Part shown: positions 45,473 through 55,423 of the stretch, in pieces | How positions within the stretch are numbered: the first letter of the stretch is position 1 | How the letters are laid out: each line of letters opens with the position of its first letter | Assembly: GCF_000620505.1 (NCBI RefSeq) | Contig: NZ_JIBC01000006.1 | Span: forward strand, 248,001 to 312,000 | Source: Sulfitobacter sp. 20_GPM-1509m | GTDB lineage: Bacteria > Pseudomonadota > Alphaproteobacteria > Rhodobacterales > Rhodobacteraceae | DNA length: 64,000 nt | Direction: 5' to 3' | Made by a program: the position numbers and the translations under genes | Notes under the pieces: generated by a model | Database searches by the model: none | What the model saw: the letters and a program-made list of their open reading frames with translations, nothing else | What the model was told of the DNA's origin: nothing

Positions 45473-45973
45473 ATGGTTGTTGTTGTTAATCAGGACATTC
45501 CGCCGGGTCGGTTGATTGCGGACTATGCCGAACGTGCGGGGCATTTCACCGACTGTTTCAGTTGCGTGGTGCCGGGAAAAGTCGCACTGGCCGATTTTGT
45601 CACCGCCTTTTACACCACGCCCTTGTTTCGTGCCGAACGGCTGGTCCTGCGTCTGGCGGCGCGCGCGCCCTCGACCGATGCACAGGCGCGGGCGGTGGCA
45701 GAGGGCGCATCAGACCAGTTTGCCATCTGGCAGGTCGAGGCGCGGCGCGGGAACGAATTGATGATGGCCGAACGATCGGGCCGCACCAAATCCTGGTTCA
45801 AGGTTCTGCCGCAAGGCTCTGGCACACAACTGCTTTTTGGCACGGTGGTGGTGCCGGTCCGGTCAAAATCCGGTGATCTGGTCCTGGGACCTGTCTTTGA
45901 CAGCCTCAAGGGCGCACATACATTCTACGCGCGTTCGTTGCTGGCCGCGGCCGCGCGCAGGCTAAGGGCCTAG
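45473..45973 (+). CDS. Conserved-looking hypothetical protein, 166 aa
   Basis: 166 residues starting MVVVVNQDIPPGRLIADY. No signal peptide or membrane segment. It alternates strands and helices (FSCVVPGKVALADFVTAFY, LFGTVVVPVRSKSGDLVLG); I do not recognise the family with confidence, though a SRPBCC or DUF2867-like fold is conceivable. It is divergent from gatB (130 bp) and its stop overlaps the convergent gene by 4 bp. Confidence 0.7.
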   Translation: MVVVVNQDIPPGRLIADYAERAGHFTDCFSCVVPGKVALADFVTAFYTTPLFRAERLVLRLAARAPSTDAQARAVAEGASDQFAIWQVEARRGNELMMAERSGRTKSWFKVLPQGSGTQLLFGTVVVPVRSKSGDLVLGPVFDSLKGAHTFYARSLLAAAARRLRA

Positions 45974-47265
45974 ACCGGTTCCAGCTGCGCACCACGGTCC
46001 GTGAACACCACGCGCTTGCCCTGTGACAGCTCGCGGCGGAACATGTCGCACAGGATGCGGTGCGCATCTGCGGCCCCCGCGGCGGCGAACCGGTCAGGAC
46101 AGCGCACCCGCAGGTTGTTGTCGAAACCACGCGCCGCATGCGCCCAGATCATCGGGTGCAATTCGGTCAGGTGCTGGCGGATGATCCATTTGGCACAATC
46201 GGCGATCTGCCCGCGTACAAAGGCGACTTCGTCCGCGGCATCCAGCGTCATGCCCATGGTATTGGCGCAATAGGCGGCCAGCAGGTTGACCGTGTGCTGG
46301 TCGGTGCGGCGTGTCAGGATGTCGTGCAGCCCCTCGATAAAGAACGCAATGTCAAGCTGGCTGCACGCCGCATCATCCAGCGCGATGGCGTCCAGCATGA
46401 CCCAGGTATAGCCGCCAGCTCCCCAGATGGCCTGGCTGCGGCTGGCCATGCGGCGGGCCTGAACTTCGAGGTCCTGCACCGACCCGTGCCAGCGCGGCAG
46501 CAGGTGGGTGCCCATGTTGCGATAGGTTCGCGCATTCAGCGGGTCCATGTCGATCAGTGCCTCGTAGGCGGCAATCAGGCGGTTGGTGTCCGTCGGCAGG
46601 CCGCTGAGCACGGCGCAGTGTGCCGATGCCAGCAGGGGCGAGGACATATCCTTGTTCGGGAAGCTCTCAAGTATATCGCGGGCGCGGTCAAAATGGGCGT
46701 CAAAGGCTTCGCGGTTGCGCAGCGGGACTTCGACGGCCCAGCCGGTGCCACGCCAAGCCCAGCCGATGTCGATATGCGCCATCGCGACCACGGTTGCGAT
46801 GACATAATCGTTGGGGAATTCCGCCAACACTTCCTCCAATGCGATGATGCCGTCCAGCAGCGGCGCATCCTTGGCAGGCCTGCCTGACAACAACGCGTGT
46901 TCTGCGGCATGGACCACATCGGCGCGCGCGCCAAAGGCGATCAGATCTGCAACCGGCATACCGCCGGGCGTGCGGGTGGCGGCCGCTTCGGCGTCACGGA
47001 TTGCCCGGGACACGCCGGGCCAGTCTTCCTGACGGGCCAGCCGCTGGCCTGCAGTCTGGTACATGTCACAGGCGCGCTCCTCTCCGGTGGGGTCGGGGCT
47101 GGGAATGCTCAGGGCGGGGGAGAGATGAGGTTCTTCCGCATGATGGGGCCGTGCGGAAGAACCCTTGGTGTCGACAACACCGTCAAAGGCCAGATGTGAA
47201 GAAGACCGGTGCCTGATGTTGCGGAACATCGTGAACAGTTTGGCAGTCGTGAACTTCGATTGCAT
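45970..47265 (-). CDS. Large hypothetical protein with TPR-like helices
   Basis: 431 residues, mostly alpha-helical, with a disordered basic N-terminus (about 1-65). From residue 70 there are helix pairs that resemble degenerate tetratricopeptide repeats (YQTAGQRLARQEDWPGVSRAI, AYEALIDMDPLNARTYRNMG). No catalytic motif, signal or membrane segment that I can point to. The ATG at 47265 has a weak ribosome site; Met13 (47229) is an alternative. Function unknown. Confidence 0.7.
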   Translation of the reverse strand: MQSKFTTAKLFTMFRNIRHRSSSHLAFDGVVDTKGSSARPHHAEEPHLSPALSIPSPDPTGEERACDMYQTAGQRLARQEDWPGVSRAIRDAEAAATRTPGGMPVADLIAFGARADVVHAAEHALLSGRPAKDAPLLDGIIALEEVLAEFPNDYVIATVVAMAHIDIGWAWRGTGWAVEVPLRNREAFDAHFDRARDILESFPNKDMSSPLLASAHCAVLSGLPTDTNRLIAAYEALIDMDPLNARTYRNMGTHLLPRWHGSVQDLEVQARRMASRSQAIWGAGGYTWVMLDAIALDDAACSQLDIAFFIEGLHDILTRRTDQHTVNLLAAYCANTMGMTLDAADEVAFVRGQIADCAKWIIRQHLTELHPMIWAHAARGFDNNLRVRCPDRFAAAGAADAHRILCDMFRRELSQGKRVVFTDRGAQLEPV

Positions 47266-47631
47266 CTGATGTACTCGTTATTTCGATTGTCTGCGCCTAA
47301 TCTGAGCTTGGTTTGAGGCGTATTCGTGGCATCGGTGGGGAGCTTTGACGCTGATTAGGCGACGACGGGTGCGGGCTGCGCCATATTTCCCGTTATGGGT
47401 GATTTCCCTTGATGGCCTGTCCGGAAATTTTAACAAAAAATCAGTGATTTATGCGATATGGCCGCCCGAACATCCGTCTGTCTGCGCGCAGTCCGAATCG
47501 TGGCATGCGTGTTCATTCCGGCACCAATATGAGGTCCGCTTTCGGCGCTGTTGCGCCACCGGGAACAGTAAGCGGGCGGGATGGTCTGTGATCGCTTGAT
47601 TTGGCGCAAATCTGTTGCGCATAGTGTTGCG
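47266..47631. other. Divergent spacer of 366 bp with a 9-bp inverted repeat
   Basis: No gene is seen. CGCCTAATC (47294-47302) and GATTAGGCG (47353-47361) form a perfect 9-bp inverted repeat 50 bp apart. An AT-rich patch (AAATTTTAACAAAAAATCAG, about 47423-47443) may hold a promoter for one of the flanking genes. Confidence 0.45.
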
Positions 47632-48291
47632 ATGAAACGGGTGTTGATCACGATAACGGTGGCGATGTGGGGGCTGACGGCGGGGGCCGCAGCCTTTGCA
47701 GAACTGTCGCAACTGCCGCGCCCTCCTGCGCGTGACGGCGATGTGCCGCGCACCCGCTGGACGCATCAGCCGAACCATATGCTGTGGAACCGCGTCGCGC
47801 TGTCCGCGCTGAAAACCCACGGCGCGCCGCTGGTGCAGACCGTGCCGCGTGACATCGAGGACTGGTGCCCGAATTACCCCCAAGCCAGCACCCGGCAACG
47901 GCGGGCGTTCTGGCTGGGCTTCCTGTCGGCGCTGGCGAAACACGAAAGCACCTATAAGCCAAAAGCCGTCGGCGGGGGCGGGCGCTGGTACGGGCTGTTG
48001 CAGATCCTTCCCTCGACGGCGCGGGGCTATAAATGCAATGCGGGCACCGGGCCGGACCTGATGAAGGGCGGCGCCAACCTGTCCTGTGCGGTGCGTATCC
48101 TCGCCGTGACGGTGCCGCGCGATGGCGTTATTTACGGGCGCGACAGCAAGTGGCGCGGGGTGGCCGCCGACTGGGGCCCGCTGCGCAGCGCGGCCAAACG
48201 GCGTGACATTTCAAGCTGGACCCGCAAACAGCCCTATTGCGCGCTGCCCAATACGATCCGGCCCAAGCTGCGGCCGGAACGCAAAAGCTAA
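47632..48291 (+). CDS. Small periplasmic lytic transglycosylase (SLT domain)
   Basis: 219 residues with a signal peptide (about 1-23, AAAFA) and an SLT-type fold cleaving murein glycan strands. Seen: FLSALAKHESTYKP with the catalytic glutamate (Glu105), RWYGLLQILPSTARGY (the GLxQI-type motif), and a closing helix around NLSCAVRIL. Cysteines at 79, 144 and 159 suggest disulfides. ATG 47632 chosen at the signal peptide start. Converges with the gene at 48288 (4-bp overlap). Confidence 0.88.
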   Translation: MKRVLITITVAMWGLTAGAAAFAELSQLPRPPARDGDVPRTRWTHQPNHMLWNRVALSALKTHGAPLVQTVPRDIEDWCPNYPQASTRQRRAFWLGFLSALAKHESTYKPKAVGGGGRWYGLLQILPSTARGYKCNAGTGPDLMKGGANLSCAVRILAVTVPRDGVIYGRDSKWRGVAADWGPLRSAAKRRDISSWTRKQPYCALPNTIRPKLRPERKS

Positions 48292-48719
48292 CCGACCAGA
48301 CGGAAGTGATGCCGCTCGACGGGGATGCCGCGTTGTTTCAGCGCGTCCTCGAAGGCAGCAGAGGGCGGGACCGCATCCAGCGGCAGGCGCATCCTGGCGC
48401 CCGTGTGCAGGATCAACGTCGCCTTGATCGACAGGTCCAGCCGCGTGTCCAGCCGCACGGTCTTGATCGCGCTGAGGGGCAGGCTGCCGGTGTGTTTGCC
48501 GGATTGCCACGTCATCATGGTGTCGCTCAGGACCAGCGACGACACCCGCCCCGTGACAATATCATAGAGTGCCGGCAGGGTCGCCAACGCCCCCAGCCAG
48601 ATGACCCAGACCGAGGCCTGCAGAAGTATCATCGCCAGCGCCAGCAAGACCCAGATCACCGCCACCGTCACGACGGCCGACAGGCGGCGACCGCTGCGTT
48701 TCAGGACAAAGTCGTTCAC
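48288..48719 (-). CDS. Two-helix membrane protein with a PH-like C-terminal domain
   Basis: 143 residues: basic N-terminus, two adjacent membrane segments (about 14-33 and 35-54), then a beta-rich cytosolic part (VSSLVLSDTMMTWQSGKHTGSLPLSAIKTVRL) with the look of a bacterial PH-like domain. No specific function. GTG start at 48719 overlaps the stop of the upstream gene (GTGA), so the two are coupled. Confidence 0.68.
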   Translation of the reverse strand: MNDFVLKRSGRRLSAVVTVAVIWVLLALAMILLQASVWVIWLGALATLPALYDIVTGRVSSLVLSDTMMTWQSGKHTGSLPLSAIKTVRLDTRLDLSIKATLILHTGARMRLPLDAVPPSAAFEDALKQRGIPVERHHFRLVG

Positions 48720-49249
48720 GTCAGGCGAAAGGCGCGCTTGATCTCGTCCAGCGCCTCGATCTGGCTTTTGCTCAGCCCGCTGTCCGAGGCCTGCGCCGTG
48801 GCTTGCAGAACCGTCATCAGCGTTGAAAAGGATGCGCCGCCGTCCAGCTTGAAAAGCCGCCGCGCCAGACGGGTGACGGCGGCTTGCGCGCTGCCGCAGG
48901 TCTGGACGAACCAATGGCCCAGAACCGCGATTTCCTGTGCGCCTTCTGCATCCGGCGCGATCCCGTGTGTGCGCAATTGCAGGTTCAGCGCGGCGCGCGC
49001 GTCGCGTGTGGGCAGGTCGTCCAGTTCCAGAAAGGCCGTGGCCAGCGCCCCCAGCGCCAGATTGGGGTCGTCGATGCTGTCGACGGGGTGCACGTTGGTG
49101 CGCCGTTTGAACCCGAACCGGCGGGCGGCTGCGCGGGCGTCGCTGGCCATGTCGATGACCTCGGCCACCATGTCCGACCCGCGCCGCACCCGCAGAAGAA
49201 AGAAATAGACGCCCATGCCCACGGCGATCAGTCCCAGAAGTATCGGCAT
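48716..49249 (-). CDS. Membrane-anchored hypothetical protein, TerB-like helical domain
   Basis: 177 residues. An N-terminal membrane anchor (about 2-20, ILLGLIAVGMGVYFFLL) is followed by a helical cytosolic domain (LALGALATAFLELDDLPT ... HWFVQTCGSAQAAVTRLARRLFKL) reminiscent of TerB-like domains; similarity is by eye only. ATG 49249. Coupled to the downstream gene and 1 bp downstream of the SDR gene, so the three may form an operon. Confidence 0.68.
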   Translation of the reverse strand: MPILLGLIAVGMGVYFFLLRVRRGSDMVAEVIDMASDARAAARRFGFKRRTNVHPVDSIDDPNLALGALATAFLELDDLPTRDARAALNLQLRTHGIAPDAEGAQEIAVLGHWFVQTCGSAQAAVTRLARRLFKLDGGASFSTLMTVLQATAQASDSGLSKSQIEALDEIKRAFRLT

Positions 49250-49250
49250 C

Positions 49251-50000
49251 TTAGCGCCCCCCTGTCACATCCAGAAACGCGCCGGTGATATAGCTGGCGT
49301 CGTCCGACATCAAATACAGCACCGAGGTTGCCACCTCTTGCGCACTGCCCGAACGGCGCATCGGCGTCATCGGGCCCAGCTGTTCGACACGCTCCGCCGC
49401 ACCGGCCTTGCCGTGAATGTCGGTTTCGATAATGCCGGGGCGCACCGAATTGACCCGGATGCCATTGGGGGCAACCTCGTCCGACAGCCCCTTGGTAAAG
49501 GTGTCGATGGCCCCCTTGGTGGCGGCATAGTCCACGAACTGCCCGCCCGACCCCAGCCGCGCCGCGGCAGAGGAGATGTTGACGATATTGCCGCCATCTC
49601 CTTGCGCTTCCATCCGTTGCACAGCCCCCTTGGCCACCAGCATCGCGCCGATCACGTTGACCGCAAAGATGCGCGTCAGGCGCGCGTGGTCCATGTCGGT
49701 CAGCCGCGCGATGGCGTCGATGGCACCGGCATTGTTGATCAGCGCGTCGATGCGGCCAAACTGGTCGTCCAGCGTGGCATAGATGCGGTCGATGGCATTC
49801 GGTTCGGCCACGTCGGCCTGCACCAGCACCACGCGGGCGCCTGCCGCCTCGGCGCGGGCTTTTACGGCTTCGGCACCGGCCAGATCGCTGCGATAGGTCA
49901 GCAGCAGGTCATAGCCGCGTTCGGCGGCCAGCTCGGCGCAGGCGGCACCGATGCCCGCAGAGGCACCGGTGATCAGACAGACGGGACGGGGAGTGGTCAT
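49251..50000 (-). CDS. Short-chain dehydrogenase/reductase (SDR)
   Basis: Classical SDR oxidoreductase of 249 residues: cofactor loop TGASAGIG (11-18), NNAG (89-92), catalytic Ser144, Tyr158 and Lys162 (YAATK), and a C-terminal VTGGR. Arg37 in TYRSD suggests NADP(H). Such enzymes are often annotated FabG-like; the substrate is unknown. ATG 50000, downstream of pepN in the same direction (8-bp gap), so likely co-transcribed. Confidence 0.9.
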   Translation of the reverse strand: MTTPRPVCLITGASAGIGAACAELAAERGYDLLLTYRSDLAGAEAVKARAEAAGARVVLVQADVAEPNAIDRIYATLDDQFGRIDALINNAGAIDAIARLTDMDHARLTRIFAVNVIGAMLVAKGAVQRMEAQGDGGNIVNISSAAARLGSGGQFVDYAATKGAIDTFTKGLSDEVAPNGIRVNSVRPGIIETDIHGKAGAAERVEQLGPMTPMRRSGSAQEVATSVLYLMSDDASYITGAFLDVTGGR

Positions 50001-50008
50001 GACAGGCC

Positions 50009-52552
50009 TCAGGCGTTGCGGATGCGGGTGATCATCTCGGTGGTGTCACGGCTGAGGTTGGGGGTGGAGGCGATACGGTCCAGCTCCTTGGCCATCAGCG
50101 ACTGGCGGATCTGGTCATAGCGCCGCCATGTCTGGAAGGCCGAACACATCCGCGCGGTGGTCTGCGGGTTGACCGGATCAAGCTTGATCAACCAATCCGC
50201 CAGCAGCGCATAGCCCGACCCGTCAGCGGCATGAAAGCCCGCGTGATGTTGCGCCAACGCGCCCAGTGTGGCGCGAAAGCGGTTAGGGTTCTTCCAGTTG
50301 AAATCGCGGTGACGGGTCAGCGCCTTGGCGGTGTCGGCGGCATCGTCGGGTTTGGCCTCGCCCACTTGCAAGGCGAACCATTTGTCCATGACCAGACGGT
50401 CGTCTTTCCACTGTGCCTCGAAATCCGCCAGTGCGGCATCGCCACGGCCCGCACGGATCAGGTTGGCCAATGCGGCCAGCTGCTGGGTCATGTTGGTGGC
50501 ACTGTCATATTGCGCCTGTGCCGCATCACCGCCGTCCAGTCGGGTCAGCAGCGACAGGGCGGCATTGCCAAGCGCACGCATCCCGGATTGCGCGGCATCG
50601 GGCGCATAGGGCGCGGTCACCTGATTGTCGGCATAAAGCCCCGGCAGATCGTCCTTCAATGTCTGCGCCAAGGCTTCTTTCATCGCCTCGACGGCCTCAT
50701 AGATCGATTGTGGATCGGGCGTGTCGCCCTTGCGGTGCAGGGCGGCGGCCAGTTCCGATTGCCCCGGCAGGCCCAGCATCAGCGCGCGGTACGCCGGATC
50801 AAGGCTGTCATCGCGCAGCACGCTGGCGATCCCTTGCAGGTAGTCTGCATCGGGCGCGGTTCCCTTGGTGATCGAGGCCAGCAAGGACGCCAGCGCCAGC
50901 GCGCGCCCCGATTCCCAACGGTTGAACGGGTCGGTGTCATGGGCCAGCAGGGCGGCATGATCGGCGGCAAACTCCAGCACCACCGGCGCGGAAAAGTTGC
51001 GCAGGATCGACGCGGTGGGCTTGGCGCTGTGCCCGGCAAAGGCAAAGCTTTGTTTGGCTTCCGTCAGCTCCAGAATCTGCGTGTCCATCACCTCGTTGCC
51101 GCCTGCATCCAGCAGCCCCACGGCCACTGGAATGACCAGCGGCTGCGGGTCGGGCGTGGCCGCGCTGGGCGGGGTGTGCTGAGTAAAGGTCAACGTATAG
51201 GTCGCGTTTTTGTAATCCTCGCTCACGCTCAGGTGCGGCGTTCCCGCCTGAGAATACCAGCGTTTGAACTGGCTCAGGTCGCGGCCCGTGGCATCCTCGA
51301 AGACCTGCAACCAATCCTCGATGGTGCAGGCCTGTCCGTCGTGGCGGTCGAAATACATGTCCAGCGCACGTTTATAGGCCGCAGGCCCCACCAGCGTGCG
51401 TAACATCCCGATCACCTCGGCGCCTTTTTCATAGACAGTGGCGGTGTAAAAGTTGTTGATCTCCTGAAAGCTTTCGGGGCGCACGGGGTGCGCCAGCGGC
51501 CCCTGATCCTCGGGGAATTGCCGCCCGCGCAGGTCGATCACGTCGTTGATCCGCTTGACCGGTGCGCTGCGCATGTCGGATGTGAACTGGCTGTCGCGGT
51601 AAACGGTCAGCCCTTCTTTCAGGCACAGCTGGAACCAGTCACGGCAGGTGATGCGGTTGCCGGTCCAGTTGTGGAAATACTCATGCGCGATGATCGCCTC
51701 GATGCGCTCGAAGTTCATGTCGGTCGATGTCTCAGGCGAAGCAAGAACCGCCGAAGCGTTGAAGATGTTCAGCCCCTTGTTTTCCATCGCACCCATGTTG
51801 AAATCATCAACCGCGACGATGTTGAACACTTCGAGGTCATAGGCACGCCCGTAAACCTCTTCGTCCCATGTCATGCTGTCTTTCAGCGCCTGCATCCCAA
51901 AGGCGCATTTGCCCTCGTCACCGGGGCGCACATACAGCGCCAGATCGACCTTGCGGCCCTCCATGGTGGTGAACGTGTCGCGGTGCGCGATCAGGTCGCC
52001 CGCGACCAGCGCGAACAGATAGGCAGGCTTGCGCCACGGGTCGTGCCATTCGGCCCAGCCGTCGCCCGACGAGACAAGGTTGCCGTTTGACAGGAGCACC
52101 GGATGCGGGCCGTTGATCCGCACGGTAAAGGTGCTCATGACATCGGGGCGGTCGGGGTAATAGGTGATCTTGCGAAACCCCTGCGCCTCGCATTGGGTGC
52201 AGAACATGCCGCCCGACTGGTACAGCCCTTCCAGCGCGGTGTTCGCGGCGGGGTCAATCTGCACATGGCTTTCCCACGTGAACGGGATCGACGGGACATC
52301 ACAGGTCAGGCCCTCGGGCGTGATCTTTGGCTTCACCGTTTCGCCGTCGATCCTGGCGCTCAGCAGGGTCAGATCCTCGCCATGCAGGAAAAACGTGCGG
52401 TCGGTGGCGTCCGGTTTCGGGCTGAACCGGATGCGCGCACGCACATGGGTGGCCGAAGGGGCCAGATCGAACGTCAGGTGCACCTCGTCCACGTCAAAGC
52501 CAAAGGGCGTGTAGTCGGCAAGGTAAATGGTCTGGGGAGCGGCATCGCGCAT
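50009..52552 (-). CDS. pepN: Aminopeptidase N (M1 family)
   Basis: Zinc aminopeptidase of broad specificity, cytosolic. The 847 residues contain the exopeptidase motif GAMEN (254-258), zinc site HEYFH (290-294) with the third ligand Glu313, and the PepN-type C-terminal domains. ATG at 52552 chosen at MRDAAPQTIYLADY, with AGGACAG upstream; the frame is open 48 codons beyond. Length fits proteobacterial PepN. Confidence 0.95.
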   Translation of the reverse strand: MRDAAPQTIYLADYTPFGFDVDEVHLTFDLAPSATHVRARIRFSPKPDATDRTFFLHGEDLTLLSARIDGETVKPKITPEGLTCDVPSIPFTWESHVQIDPAANTALEGLYQSGGMFCTQCEAQGFRKITYYPDRPDVMSTFTVRINGPHPVLLSNGNLVSSGDGWAEWHDPWRKPAYLFALVAGDLIAHRDTFTTMEGRKVDLALYVRPGDEGKCAFGMQALKDSMTWDEEVYGRAYDLEVFNIVAVDDFNMGAMENKGLNIFNASAVLASPETSTDMNFERIEAIIAHEYFHNWTGNRITCRDWFQLCLKEGLTVYRDSQFTSDMRSAPVKRINDVIDLRGRQFPEDQGPLAHPVRPESFQEINNFYTATVYEKGAEVIGMLRTLVGPAAYKRALDMYFDRHDGQACTIEDWLQVFEDATGRDLSQFKRWYSQAGTPHLSVSEDYKNATYTLTFTQHTPPSAATPDPQPLVIPVAVGLLDAGGNEVMDTQILELTEAKQSFAFAGHSAKPTASILRNFSAPVVLEFAADHAALLAHDTDPFNRWESGRALALASLLASITKGTAPDADYLQGIASVLRDDSLDPAYRALMLGLPGQSELAAALHRKGDTPDPQSIYEAVEAMKEALAQTLKDDLPGLYADNQVTAPYAPDAAQSGMRALGNAALSLLTRLDGGDAAQAQYDSATNMTQQLAALANLIRAGRGDAALADFEAQWKDDRLVMDKWFALQVGEAKPDDAADTAKALTRHRDFNWKNPNRFRATLGALAQHHAGFHAADGSGYALLADWLIKLDPVNPQTTARMCSAFQTWRRYDQIRQSLMAKELDRIASTPNLSRDTTEMITRIRNA

Positions 52553-52659
52553 GGGGCTGTCCTGTCGTCGGTCGGATGTGGAACAAAGCGTAGGTGCGGA
52601 CGTTAGTTCTATGACGCTGGGGCGGCAACCCGCCCTGTAGCAAAGCGAAAGGAATTGAT

Positions 52660-52845
52660 ATGTCTGCATCCGATACACAGCTCGAAAAGCAAACAAAACG
52701 GCACAAGCCTTCCTTGTTGGGCATAGGTGCAGCCGTGGCCATCGCGGTGGTGGCGGGTGTGATTTATGTGTTTGGCGGCTTCAGCCCCGATGTCGACGAA
52801 GCATCCGGCGCGCCCACGGTCACCGAGCAACAGCAAAGCAACTGA
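52660..52845 (+). CDS. Small single-span membrane protein, unknown function
   Basis: 61 residues: charged N-terminus (MSASDTQLEKQTKRHKPS), one membrane segment (about 20-40, GIGAAVAIAVVAGVIYVFGG) and an acidic/polar tail (SPDVDEASGAP...EQQQSN). AAAGGAA is well placed before the ATG, and a clear terminator follows, so it is a real gene. Divergent from pepN (107-bp gap). Confidence 0.78.
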   Translation: MSASDTQLEKQTKRHKPSLLGIGAAVAIAVVAGVIYVFGGFSPDVDEASGAPTVTEQQQSN

Positions 52846-52882
52846 TCCGCTTGGCGCCACGCGCCTCTGAACACCCTGTCTG

Positions 52883-52917
52883 AAACCGGTCACAGCCTGT
52901 CGGCTGGGCCGGTTTTT
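52883..52917 (+). terminator. Rho-independent terminator
   Basis: AAACCGG...AGCC-TGTC-GGCT...CCGGTTTTTG, a two-part stem followed by T's, 38 bp after the small membrane-protein gene. Confidence 0.85.
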
Positions 52918-53061
52918 GCGTGTTTCCAAGGGAATAGGGCGGGAAAGGCAGGCTTCTGCTCAACTGGTAAACATATGTTACCAATCCGCCATTCGGGTGG
53001 TTTACCCTGTCGCGCTTTGGCTTTAGCTTTAGCGCCAACACGGCACAATACGGAGTTTGTC

Positions 53062-55221
53062 ATGACCAATCATGTGGATCGCAGCGGCCTGAGCGTTGCC
53101 CCTGAGCTGGCCGCCTTTGTCGAGGATCGCGCCCTTGTGGGCACCGGCGTGGACGCCAGCACGTTCTGGGCAGGTTTTGCCAGCATCGTGGCGGACCTTG
53201 GCCCCAAGACCCGCAAGATGCTGGCCAAGCGCGAGGACATTCAGGCACAGATTGACGCCTGGCACGTGGAACGCCGTGGCCAGCCGCATGACGCCGAAAG
53301 CTACACCGACTTCCTGCGCGAGATCGGCTATCTGGTGCCCGAAGGTGCGCCGTTCGAAATCGACACCGCGAACGTGGACCCCGAGATTGCCCACATCCCC
53401 GGCCCGCAGTTGGTGGTTCCGATCACCAATGCCCGCTTTGCGCTGAACGCGGCCAATGCGCGCTGGGGGAGCCTCTACGATGCGCTCTACGGCACCGATG
53501 CGCTGGGCGACCTGCCTGCGGGCAAGGGGTACGACCCCAAGCGCGGTGCCCGGGTGATCGACTGGGCCAAGGGGTTTCTGGACAAGGCCGCTCCGCTTTC
53601 GAGCGGTGACTGGGCGTCGGTGGACGGTATTTCGGTGTCGGACGGTTCCCTGAACCTGACTGTCGGTGGCGACAGTGCCGCTCTGGCCACGCCCGACGCT
53701 TTCGTGGGCTATGGCGGCGACGCAGGCGCACCTGACTTCGTCCTGTTGCGCAACAACGGTCTGCACATCCAGATCATGCTGGACCGTGGCACCGACATCG
53801 GTGCCAGCGATCCGGCGGGCATCTCGGACGTGCGCCTGGAATCGGCCATGTCCACCATCATGGACTGTGAAGACAGCGTCGCGGCCGTGGACGCCGAGGA
53901 CAAGGTGGTGGCCTATGGCAACTGGCTGGGCCTGATGAAGGGCGATTTGCAAGAGACCTTTGAAAAGGGCGGCCAGCAGATGACCCGCAAAATGGCGGAT
54001 GACATCGCATATACCGCCGCCGACGGCAGCGCGGGCACGCTGAAAGGCCGGTCGCTGATGCTGGTGCGCAATGTGGGCCACCTGATGACCAACCCCGCTA
54101 TTCTGGACGCCGAAGGCCGCGAGATCAGCGAAGGGTTGATGGACGCGATGATCACGACGCTGATCGCCATGCACGATTTGAAAAAGTCGGACGGCCTGCG
54201 CAATTCGGTGGCCGGATCGGTCTATGTGGTGAAACCCAAGATGCACGGGCCGGAAGAGGTGGCACTGGCCGACGAGATTTTCACCCGTGTGGAAAAGGTG
54301 CTTGGCCTGCCTGCGAACACCGTCAAACTGGGCATCATGGACGAGGAGCGCCGCACTTCGGTGAACCTGGCCGAATGCATCCGCGCCGCGAAATCGCGGG
54401 TGGCCTTCATCAACACCGGTTTCCTGGACCGGACCGGCGACGAGATCCACACCTCGATGGAAGCGGGGCCGATGGTGCCCAAGGGCGAGATGAAGTCCGC
54501 CGCGTGGATTGCTTCCTACGAGGATCGCAACGTCGACATCGGGCTGGCTTGCGGCTTGCAGGGCAAGGCGCAGATCGGCAAGGGGATGTGGGCCATGCCC
54601 GACCTGATGGCCGACATGTTGAAGGCCAAGATCGGCCACCCCAAATCCGGCGCCAACTGTGCATGGGTGCCGTCGCCCACCGCGGCGACCCTGCACGCGA
54701 CGCATTACCACGAGGTGGACGTGCTGGCCCGTCAAGACGAGATCAAGGCGGGCGGGGCGCGCGGCACGCTGGAGGATCTGCTGACCATTCCGGTGATGGA
54801 CGGCCGCAACCTGAGCGATGCCGAGATTGCGCAGGAAATTGAGAACAACGCCCAAGGCATCCTTGGTTACGTGGTGCGCTGGGTCGATCAGGGCGTGGGC
54901 TGTTCCAAGGTGCCGGACATTCACGACGTGGGCCTGATGGAAGACCGCGCGACCTGCCGCATCTCGGCGCAGGCGCTGGCCAACTGGCTGCATCACGGTG
55001 TGATCTCTGAGGATCAGGTGATGGCGGGCCTGCGCAAGATGGCCGCTGTCGTGGACAAGCAGAACGCAGGCGATGCGTCCTATACGCCGATGGCTCCGGG
55101 GTTTGACGGTGTGGCCTTTGCCGCCGCCTGTGATCTGGTGTTGAAAGGGCGGGTGCAGCCCTCGGGCTACACCGAGCCTGTGTTGCACGCGCGGCGGCTT
55201 GAACTGAAGGCGCAAGGCTGA
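53062..55221 (+). CDS. glcB: Malate synthase G
   Basis: Condenses glyoxylate with acetyl-CoA to malate, in the glyoxylate/glycolate routes. The 719 residues are the long G isoform. Recognisable parts: [34 protein letters not shown], the [34 protein letters not shown] core, [13 protein letters not shown], and [22 protein letters not shown] 53062 with GGAG upstream. Monocistronic by spacing. Confidence 0.96.
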   Translation: MTNHVDRSGLSVAPELAAFVEDRALVGTGVDASTFWAGFASIVADLGPKTRKMLAKREDIQAQIDAWHVERRGQPHDAESYTDFLREIGYLVPEGAPFEIDTANVDPEIAHIPGPQLVVPITNARFALNAANARWGSLYDALYGTDALGDLPAGKGYDPKRGARVIDWAKGFLDKAAPLSSGDWASVDGISVSDGSLNLTVGGDSAALATPDAFVGYGGDAGAPDFVLLRNNGLHIQIMLDRGTDIGASDPAGISDVRLESAMSTIMDCEDSVAAVDAEDKVVAYGNWLGLMKGDLQETFEKGGQQMTRKMADDIAYTAADGSAGTLKGRSLMLVRNVGHLMTNPAILDAEGREISEGLMDAMITTLIAMHDLKKSDGLRNSVAGSVYVVKPKMHGPEEVALADEIFTRVEKVLGLPANTVKLGIMDEERRTSVNLAECIRAAKSRVAFINTGFLDRTGDEIHTSMEAGPMVPKGEMKSAAWIASYEDRNVDIGLACGLQGKAQIGKGMWAMPDLMADMLKAKIGHPKSGANCAWVPSPTAATLHATHYHEVDVLARQDEIKAGGARGTLEDLLTIPVMDGRNLSDAEIAQEIENNAQGILGYVVRWVDQGVGCSKVPDIHDVGLMEDRATCRISAQALANWLHHGVISEDQVMAGLRKMAAVVDKQNAGDASYTPMAPGFDGVAFAAACDLVLKGRVQPSGYTEPVLHARRLELKAQG

Positions 55222-55423
55222 AGCGGACCGGGCAGGCGGCTGTCTGCCCCGGCACCTTGCGGCGCTCCCCCTGGGATTTCTTGAACCCGCAAAGGGGGGC
55301 GCTGACGCTGCTGCATTGGTGGGCAAAATTCGTGCATTCTGTGCAGAACGGTGCGTCAGGCTGGGCAAGCGCTTTGCCCTGCGATATAAAACCGTTACAT
55401 AAGTCGAGAGCGAAGGGACCCCT

